Shown: positions 58,618 through 64,000 of the stretch, piece after piece
Layout of the letters: each line of letters begins with the position of its first letter
Numbering within the stretch: the stretch's first letter is position 1
From: Megasphaera sp. UBA1696
GTDB lineage: Bacteria > Bacillota > Negativicutes > Veillonellales > Megasphaeraceae
Assembly: GCA_002319965.1 (NCBI GenBank)
Contig: DCJQ01000039.1
Location: forward strand, 62,001-126,000
Direction of reading: 5' to 3'
Length of the DNA stretch: 64,000 bases
Program-made: the position numbers and the translations under genes
The notes under the pieces: model-generated
The model's database searches: none
Seen by the model: the letters and a program-made list of their open reading frames with translations, nothing else
What the model was told of the DNA's origin: nothing

Positions 58618-60324
58618 ATGAACTTAGACGGTATCACATTGCACTGCATTACCAACGAACTGGCCGACATTCTCCAAGGCGGCCAGATTTCTAAAATCTA
58701 TCAGCTCGACGCCCGGTCCCTGTACTTCCGCATCTTTAATGATACAGGCCTTCACCATTTGGTCATTACCCTCGACGATTCTCCGCGCCTATACATTGCC
58801 GACACGGTCCCGCCGACGCCGGATATCCCGACGGGGCTCTGCATGTTTCTCCGCAAGTATTATGAAAACGGACGCATCGCATCCATTGCCCAGCTCCATT
58901 TGGACCGACTCATCGAAATCGCCGTCGACGTCCTCGATATTTCCGGCAAGGTCGTCACCCGTAAGATCCATGTCGAACTCATGGGAAAATACAGCAACGT
59001 CATCTTCACGGAAGACGGCGTCATCATCGAAGCCCTCATCAAGACCGGCAAGAACAAACAGGCCGTCCGCACCATTGCCCCCAAGGAGCCCTATGATTTT
59101 CCGCCGAATTTCATGCGCATGGATCCCTTTACCTTCTCCGCTCAGGAACTGACAGAGATGATGGAAACCGGCGGCGACGAAGCCTTAAAGACCTGGATGC
59201 TCAAGCGTTTCAACGGCATGAGTACCGTCGTCTTGACCGAATTATCCCACAACTCCGGCATCGATACAGCCACCCTCGTGCAGGATCTGTCCCCGGCTGA
59301 CCGCTTTGCTTGGTGCCGTACGGTCGAAGCCTTTGGCAAGCGCCTCAAGGGGATTTCCGGAGCCTACGTCTATACCGTCAAGGGAAAGGAAATCATCTTC
59401 CCCTTGGAACTCGCCAGCCTCTCCCAGTATCCGCGGCGACACTTTCCCCTCATCGAAACGTATCTCAGCGAATACCAGGCCACGCACCGCAGCTTAAACG
59501 GCGAACAGGAACAGCTGCAAAAGAAGGTCGCCAAACTCATTGAAAAGCAAAAGCGAAAAATCAAGCGCATTGCCGATGAAATGAAAGAAACGAAAAAAAT
59601 CGACACATATAAATTATACGGCGACTTGCTCATGATTTACGCCTATGAAAAGCACGACCATGAAAAACAAGTGACCGTCAAAAACCTCTTATCCGAAAGC
59701 CAGGAAGACGTCACCATCGCCCTCGACCCGGCCTACTCCATGACCGACAATGCCAACCGCTATTATAAGCGCTATACGAAACTGCGCAACCGCAAACAGA
59801 TATCGGCTCAGCTCCACGAAGAAAACCGGCAGCATTTAGACTATCTCTACTCCCTCGAATATGCCTTGGAAAACACGACGACGAAAGATGAAATCACGGA
59901 CATCAAGGCCGAAATGAAACAGATGAACCTCATCAGCGGCCATAATAAAGACCGGCAAAAGAAAGAATCGGCCCAGGACATTTTGACCATCGACGCCGAC
60001 GGACTGACCATTTGGGTCGGCCGCAACAATCGGCAAAATGACTTCTTAACCTTAAAGAAAGCCCATCCCTACGACCTGTGGTTCCACGTCAAGGACCAAC
60101 CCGGTTCCCACGTCATCTTAGCCTCGCACAACGCCGATCCGACGGATGCCCAAATCGAACGGGCTGCACAACTTGCCGCCTATTACAGTAAGGGCCGGGA
60201 CAGCTCTAAAGTCGAAGTCGACTGCACCCTCGTACGCCATGTAAAGAAACCGGCCCACGCCGTCCCGGGCTACGTCATATTTACCAACCAGACGACGTAC
60301 ATCGTCGAGCCCAAGAAAGAATAG
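58618..60324 (+). CDS. rqcH: Rqc2-homologue RqcH (NFACT family)
   Basis: A 568-residue NFACT protein: N-terminal NFACT-N domain (MNLDGITLHCITNELADILQ), central helix-hairpin-helix and coiled coil (residues 280-360, with QEQLQKKVAKLIEKQKRKI), and the C-terminal NFACT-R domain with PYDLWFHVKDQPGSHVIL and YYSKGRDSSKVEVDCTLVRH. RqcH binds split 50S subunits and adds C-terminal alanine tails to stalled peptides; older names call it fibronectin-binding protein. The ATG follows AGGAGGTAC. A TTCACA-18-TATGAT promoter lies near 58544-58573. It is monocistronic. Confidence 0.95.
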   Translation: MNLDGITLHCITNELADILQGGQISKIYQLDARSLYFRIFNDTGLHHLVITLDDSPRLYIADTVPPTPDIPTGLCMFLRKYYENGRIASIAQLHLDRLIEIAVDVLDISGKVVTRKIHVELMGKYSNVIFTEDGVIIEALIKTGKNKQAVRTIAPKEPYDFPPNFMRMDPFTFSAQELTEMMETGGDEALKTWMLKRFNGMSTVVLTELSHNSGIDTATLVQDLSPADRFAWCRTVEAFGKRLKGISGAYVYTVKGKEIIFPLELASLSQYPRRHFPLIETYLSEYQATHRSLNGEQEQLQKKVAKLIEKQKRKIKRIADEMKETKKIDTYKLYGDLLMIYAYEKHDHEKQVTVKNLLSESQEDVTIALDPAYSMTDNANRYYKRYTKLRNRKQISAQLHEENRQHLDYLYSLEYALENTTTKDEITDIKAEMKQMNLISGHNKDRQKKESAQDILTIDADGLTIWVGRNNRQNDFLTLKKAHPYDLWFHVKDQPGSHVILASHNADPTDAQIERAAQLAAYYSKGRDSSKVEVDCTLVRHVKKPAHAVPGYVIFTNQTTYIVEPKKE

Positions 60325-60347
60325 CCCCATCGGAACCAAGACGACAA

Positions 60348-60376
60348 AAAGCTCTCGCAACTGCGAGAGCTTTTTT
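60348..60376. terminator. Bidirectional terminator between rqcH and the aldolase gene
   Basis: AAAGCTCTCGCA (60348-60359) pairs with TGCGAGAGCTTT (60362-60373), with T-tracts on both strands. Confidence 0.85.
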
Positions 60377-61008
60377 TATTTCTGTTTCAAATACCAGCTC
60401 AAGGGCTTGGCCTTCGTCGTCGTATGACCTTTATCACCGCCGGCCAACGAAAAGATTAGGGAATCACGATACATCTTAGCCACCGTTTCCAGCGTATCCA
60501 AGCGATAGAAAGCTTCTTTAAGATCGGTTCCCAAGGTAACGGCGCCGTGCCGTTCCATGAGGAATACCGAGGCCGTTTCAGCGGCAGCACCGCATCCTTC
60601 AGCAAGTTCCAACGATCCGGGAGGCGCATAGGGTACCGTCGGCACTTCGCCTAAGACCATGGCCCCTTCGGTCACGATATCGGCTGCAAAAGGAATACCG
60701 GCTACGGTCAGGGCCGTCGCCGTAACGGGATGGGCATGGATGATGGCATGAACGTCTTGCCGCTTCCGATAGATGTTGAGATGGAGGGCCGTTTCCGATG
60801 ACGGTTTCCCCATCCCCTCGAAAACGATGCCGTCCAAATTGACGACCAGGAGGTCCTTCGGATGGAGTTCACCCTTTGGAAGGCCCGACGGAGTAATGAC
60901 GATAAGGCCGTCGTCGCGGCGATAACTGATATTGCCGTCACAGGCAGCCACCAATCCGCCCTTTTTCATGGCCTTTCCGATGGCACAGAGTGTTTTCTTA
61001 TTATCCAA
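60376..61008 (-). CDS. Class II aldolase/adducin-family protein (fuculose-phosphate aldolase-like)
   Basis: A 210-residue zinc enzyme with the family glycine-rich NISYRRDDGLIVITPSG, the catalytic Glu in SSETALHLNIYRKR, zinc histidines in IIHAHPVTATAL, and a later MERHGAVTLG histidine. Relatives cleave L-fuculose-1-P or L-ribulose-5-P, but others in polyamine-salvage contexts act on methylthioribulose-P. The start is TTG (61006-61008) after AGGAGG. It follows speD by 12 bases. The neighbour speD makes the methylthio-salvage idea worth considering; the substrate is unproven. Confidence 0.8.
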   Translation of the reverse strand: MDNKKTLCAIGKAMKKGGLVAACDGNISYRRDDGLIVITPSGLPKGELHPKDLLVVNLDGIVFEGMGKPSSETALHLNIYRKRQDVHAIIHAHPVTATALTVAGIPFAADIVTEGAMVLGEVPTVPYAPPGSLELAEGCGAAAETASVFLMERHGAVTLGTDLKEAFYRLDTLETVAKMYRDSLIFSLAGGDKGHTTTKAKPLSWYLKQK

Positions 61009-61020
61009 CGTTCGTCCTCC

Positions 61021-61785
61021 TTAGCGCATAGACGGCATATTGCGGCCGTTGTAGATTTCCTGCATTTCCTGCCGGACTTGGCGGCGGATTTGCTGCTGTT
61101 CCCGTTCGCTTAAATCGTCTTTGGTAATATTGAACAGGTAGTTATTTAAATCGAAGTCGTGGAGGACCATCTTGGTATGGAAAATATTCTCCTGATAGAC
61201 GTTGACATCGATCATATCATAGCGATGCCGCGTCGCCGGCGCAATATAATTCTGAATCGAATTGATGCGATGATCGATAAACAGCTTCTTGCCGTTCATA
61301 TCCCGCGTAAAGCCGCGAACACGGTAGTCGAGGGTGACGATGTCGGAATCGAAGCTGTCGAGAAGGTAATTGAGCGCATTGAGCGGCGAAATGCGGCCGC
61401 ACGTCGATACGTCGATATCGGCCCGAAAGGTCATGATCCCTTTTTGAGGATGGCTTTCGGGATAGGTATGGACCGTCAGGTGACTCTTATCGAGATGGCA
61501 TACGACATCGGCATCGTGGACCTCTTCCTCAGAAATAAGAATGGTAACGCTCGCCCCTTGGGGATCGTAGTCCTGGCTGGCGACGTTTAAGATATGCGCC
61601 CCGATAATATCCGACACATTACGCAGGATATTGGTCAGTCGTTCGGCATTATACTGCTCGTCAATATATTCGATATATTGGCGCCGCGATTCGTCACTGA
61701 CGGCATAGCAGATGTCGTAAATGTTAAAGCTCAGAGTCTTGGTCAGGTTGTTGAACCCGTAGAGCTTGAGTTTTTTCGTTTTCAT
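61021..61785 (-). CDS. speD: S-adenosylmethionine decarboxylase proenzyme
   Basis: A 254-residue SpeD of the longer E. coli class. Self-cleavage at Ser101 in LDKSHLTVHTYPE should produce the pyruvoyl cofactor. Other conserved parts are DVSTCGRISPLNAL and YRVRGFTRDMNGKK. It makes decarboxylated SAM for spermidine synthesis; speE is not adjacent. It lies between yfcE-like and aldolase genes on one transcript; the ATG has no close ribosome site, only GGAAGG 17 bases up. Confidence 0.94.
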   Translation of the reverse strand: MKTKKLKLYGFNNLTKTLSFNIYDICYAVSDESRRQYIEYIDEQYNAERLTNILRNVSDIIGAHILNVASQDYDPQGASVTILISEEEVHDADVVCHLDKSHLTVHTYPESHPQKGIMTFRADIDVSTCGRISPLNALNYLLDSFDSDIVTLDYRVRGFTRDMNGKKLFIDHRINSIQNYIAPATRHRYDMIDVNVYQENIFHTKMVLHDFDLNNYLFNITKDDLSEREQQQIRRQVRQEMQEIYNGRNMPSMR

Positions 61786-61817
61786 GAATGGTATATCCAG
61801 TTCCTTCCCCAGTGGGC

Positions 61818-62318
61818 TTATTTTCGGTCAATCTCGTGAAAGGCAATATCGGTAATGGTCCCGTCGTCAATGGTTACGACGGCATAGGTCCCTTTTCGCC
61901 CGTCGCGGGGCAGACCGATGCTGCCGGGATTGACGATCCACAGGTCAGACTCCCGCTTGATGAAGCGGCGGTGAGTATGGCCGAAGACGACGAGATCAGC
62001 ATGCTGCTCGTGTCCTAATTCAACGAGTTTTTGCAGCCGCCGTTCTCCATACCATTGGCTGCCGTGAATGGCGACAATACGAATGCCGCCGACGGTAACG
62101 CAGCGGCATTCCGGATCGTTGGTATGGTTCAGATAGTCATTATTGCCCAAAACGGCATATACCGGTACGCCCGTGTATATGGCCAAATCCTCTCCGTCAT
62201 CGCAGTAGTCACCACCGTGAATCCAAGCAGCCACATCGGGAGCACTGTCGGCCATGCGAGACAGGCATTCAAAACGGCCGTGGCTGTCACTGACCAAGCC
62301 TACCCGGACGGTACTCAT
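61818..62318 (-). CDS. YfcE/MJ0936-like metallophosphoesterase
   Basis: A 166-residue calcineurin-like phosphodiesterase. Metal ligands are in VGLVSDSHGRF, WIHGGDYCDDGEDL, VLGNNDYLNH, IVAIHGSQWYG and VFGHTHRRF. Its likely role is hydrolysing a phosphodiester in the cytoplasm; the substrate is unclear. Its start overlaps the rdgB stop by four bases (ATGA), the usual Firmicutes rdgB-yfcE arrangement. Confidence 0.92.
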   Translation of the reverse strand: MSTVRVGLVSDSHGRFECLSRMADSAPDVAAWIHGGDYCDDGEDLAIYTGVPVYAVLGNNDYLNHTNDPECRCVTVGGIRIVAIHGSQWYGERRLQKLVELGHEQHADLVVFGHTHRRFIKRESDLWIVNPGSIGLPRDGRKGTYAVVTIDDGTITDIAFHEIDRK

Positions 62319-62905
62319 GACAGGGCCTCGACGAGTTTCTTCAAGGCTTTCCCCCGATGACTGATTTCATTTTTTTCGGCCATGGACAATTCAGCCATGG
62401 TCTTCCCCTTTTCAGGAACGTAGAATAAAGGGTCGTAGCCAAAGCCGTTGTCACCGGCATAGACATCCTGAAAGACGCCGTCACAGCTGCCTTCAGCCTG
62501 TACGGTGCGGCCGTCCGGCCAGATGAGGACCAAAGAACAAATGTAGTGAACCGTCCGCTTTTCCGGCGGAAAAGCTGCCAGTTCCGCGATGAGCTTTTGA
62601 TTATTGGCTTCATCGTCGCAGTCGGGACCGGCATAGCGGGCCGAGTAGACGCCGGGACGGCCGCCAAGGGCATCGGCAGCAATCCCCGAATCATCGGCCA
62701 GGCACGGAAGGCCCGTCGCCTTCATATAATACGAGGCTTTCAGCAGGGCATTTTCGGCAAAGGTCGTTCCCGTTTCTTCCGGCTCCGTAATCGAAGGCAG
62801 GACATCGTGTACTGAAACGGCTTCATAGCCCAAAGGCTCCAAAATACTCTTGAATTCCCGTATCTTTCCGGCATTATGTGTTGCCAGTACAATTTTTTCT
62901 GCCAC
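62315..62905 (-). CDS. rdgB: XTP/dITP pyrophosphatase
   Basis: A 196-residue Ham1/RdgB protein with VLATHNAGKIREFKSIL, LPCLADDSGIAADALGGRPG and FGYDPLFYVPEKGKTMAEL. It removes non-canonical purine nucleotides such as ITP and XTP. It is coupled to the phosphodiesterase gene downstream and follows the CofE-like gene by 23 bases. Confidence 0.97.
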   Translation of the reverse strand: MAEKIVLATHNAGKIREFKSILEPLGYEAVSVHDVLPSITEPEETGTTFAENALLKASYYMKATGLPCLADDSGIAADALGGRPGVYSARYAGPDCDDEANNQKLIAELAAFPPEKRTVHYICSLVLIWPDGRTVQAEGSCDGVFQDVYAGDNGFGYDPLFYVPEKGKTMAELSMAEKNEISHRGKALKKLVEALS

Positions 62906-62928
62906 GGCACATCCCCCTTGTCCGGCTG

Positions 62929-63591
62929 TTATTTTTTAAGCATTTTTGCGTAATTCTTGATGACGACAATCGGCGTCTTTTGGGACGCATTGCCAAAAGG
63001 ATTGTCGATGAGGATCCGGGCGATTTCTTTCGGATTGATGCCCTTGCTGTGACCGAGGACGGCCGAGCGTTTGAGGTCGTTGACGTCGGCAACGACGGCG
63101 CCGTAGCAGCCCATGCGCTGTTTAATTTTTTCAGCGACCTTATCCGGTTCAGCCGGCCCATAGACGATGCATTTATCAAAAGGCGGCATGGTGCCCGTAA
63201 CGTCATCGGTTAAGGACGCCTGACGGCATTTGGCATACCAGACACCGTTCTTGCCGGCCAATTTTGCAAAAAAGCCGACGATGAACCAAAACATCATCTT
63301 CCATTCCCCTTCAAGGTTCATGGCTGCCTGCATGCCATAGAGGCTGGCCATACTGCCTTCACCGGGAACGAAGCGCCGCATGAGGCGGGCCTGCCAAGAC
63401 GGCGTCAGTTCTTCCGGCCGCGTATAGCGGTGCTGGGTAATCGCAACGACACTTTCGGCCGTGCAGACCAAATCATCCGGGCCGACGACGTGTTTTGCAT
63501 ATTCTTCGATAACATCGACGATATCATCTTTATCCGTAAGGATTCTTGTTTTTACAGGGACTAATTCTACCGGTACTTCGATTTCTGCCAT
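62929..63591 (-). CDS. Coenzyme F420-0:L-glutamate ligase family protein (CofE-like)
   Basis: A 220-residue protein with the CofE-like N-terminal pattern VELVPVKTRILTDKDDI, then DDLVCTAESVVAITQ and a C-terminal DNPFGNASQKTPIVVIKNYAK. F420 is not known in Negativicutes, so a different ligase substrate is likely. It precedes rdgB and follows an unknown gene. The ATG (63589-63591) is preceded by AGGAGGTCC. I base the family call on pattern memory only. Confidence 0.6.
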   Translation of the reverse strand: MAEIEVPVELVPVKTRILTDKDDIVDVIEEYAKHVVGPDDLVCTAESVVAITQHRYTRPEELTPSWQARLMRRFVPGEGSMASLYGMQAAMNLEGEWKMMFWFIVGFFAKLAGKNGVWYAKCRQASLTDDVTGTMPPFDKCIVYGPAEPDKVAEKIKQRMGCYGAVVADVNDLKRSAVLGHSKGINPKEIARILIDNPFGNASQKTPIVVIKNYAKMLKK

Positions 63592-63604
63592 TGTATGGGA
63601 CCTC

Positions 63605-64000
63605 CTAATTCAATTCCAATGCATGCTGTACTTCCGTGGCCTTCAAGGTAATGCGGGCCTTATGGATGTACCATTCGCTGCGGGATACGACTTGATAGAC
63701 GAGATCAACGGGCATATCAGGGAAGGTCTTCAAGTCTTCGCGGATGTTGCCTTCTTTGCTGGTCAGGGTAATGGTGACGCGGATCATACCCCGATCGCGA
63801 GGATTAAAAATAACAGATTCCCAGTAGTTGTCATCGCGTTCGGCTGCCTTATTGGCAAGTTCGGACTGGACCGTAACCTTATCGTACTGTTCACGCGGAA
63901 GGAGGGTCCGAGGATAAAAGTCCATGATGGTTCCCAGCTGCCGGCCGGCATTGTGGATGGGCACTTCCGTTTCGAAGACGGCCCGGTTTTGGGTAATTTC
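63605..64000 (-). CDS. Unknown protein, 5' end outside window
   Basis: The reverse frame is open from the window edge to a stop at 63605, giving 131 residues of a C-terminal part that ends KATEVQHALELN. A GTG at 63962-63964 is not needed as a start because the frame continues to the edge. It looks soluble, with mixed strands and Arg/Asp, and contains no motif I recognise. It lies 13 bases before the CofE-like gene, so it is probably co-transcribed. Confidence 0.5.
   Translation of the reverse strand, partial: EITQNRAVFETEVPIHNAGRQLGTIMDFYPRTLLPREQYDKVTVQSELANKAAERDDNYWESVIFNPRDRGMIRVTITLTSKEGNIREDLKTFPDMPVDLVYQVVSRSEWYIHKARITLKATEVQHALELN

Noticed and set aside
1..64000. tRNA, rRNA or CRISPR arrays
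   Set aside because: I saw no regularly spaced repeats and no cloverleaf or rRNA-like stretch in the gaps; a tRNAscan run would be decisive.

Overview
The window looks like chromosomal DNA from a diderm member of the Firmicutes, class Negativicutes; Megasphaera or a close relative in the Veillonellaceae is my best guess. The evidence is a mixture of two kinds of gene. One is Firmicutes-style housekeeping order: def-fmt-rsmB-rlmN-stp-prkC-rsgA-rpe, yicC-remA-gmk-rpoZ-coaBC, an S-box metK and an FMN-riboswitch rib operon. The other is outer-membrane polysaccharide genes: an O-antigen ligase, LPS-type glycosyltransferases and nucleotide-sugar enzymes. Base composition is moderately GC-rich in housekeeping genes and clearly AT-richer at 22.2-23.4 kb and 26.6-27.1 kb. 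I assigned names by motif and family recognition, without any database search.

Layout. 1-4.9 kb: a truncated fucose/arabinose-isomerase-like gene facing a GPH sugar symporter, a cytidylate-kinase-like protein and a LacI regulator. 4.9-8.1 kb: an autoregulated MarR/YczE-like pair, a DUF3290/DUF421 pair and a zinc-ribbon MscL. 8.2-11.1 kb: an acyl-CoA transferase whose catalytic glutamate position is aspartate, followed by fumarase. 11.2-16.9 kb: the purEFMNHD operon, with a single-domain PurH and a structured leader plus attenuator. 17.0-22.2 kb: a UvrD-like helicase carrying an internal DEDDh exonuclease, a split chromate transporter under a divergent LysR regulator, and ogt. 22.3-34.5 kb: two polysaccharide operons (glycosyltransferases, O-antigen ligase, LTA-synthase-like enzyme, Ugd, UDP-glucuronate epimerase, CelD-like acetyltransferase). 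34.5-36.2 kb: an intact IS200/IS605 element (tnpA, tnpB, probable omega RNA). 36.4-37.1 kb: a HEPN/MNT toxin-antitoxin pair. 37.2-39.8 kb: ribD-ribE-ribH behind an FMN riboswitch. 39.8-47.9 kb: the translation, phosphosignalling and ribosome-maturation operon. 48.1-53.7 kb: priA, SAM-I riboswitch-metK and a large coiled-coil protein of unknown function. 53.8-58.5 kb: a nitroreductase, the yicC-remA-gmk-rpoZ-coaBC operon and a small membrane protein. 58.6-64 kb: rqcH and an oppositely oriented operon with a class II aldolase, speD, a phosphodiesterase, rdgB, a CofE-like protein and a truncated unknown gene.

How the genes work together. The purine operon, PurD through PurH-N, supplies most of the path to IMP, but the AICAR transformylase half of PurH is missing here. 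The rib operon lacks ribBA. Ugd plus the epimerase should make UDP-galacturonate for the adjacent glycosyltransferases, and WaaL-like and LtaS-like enzymes would finish and decorate the glycan. SAM appears twice: metK makes it under S-box control and speD consumes it for polyamines. I found no tRNA, rRNA or CRISPR array.
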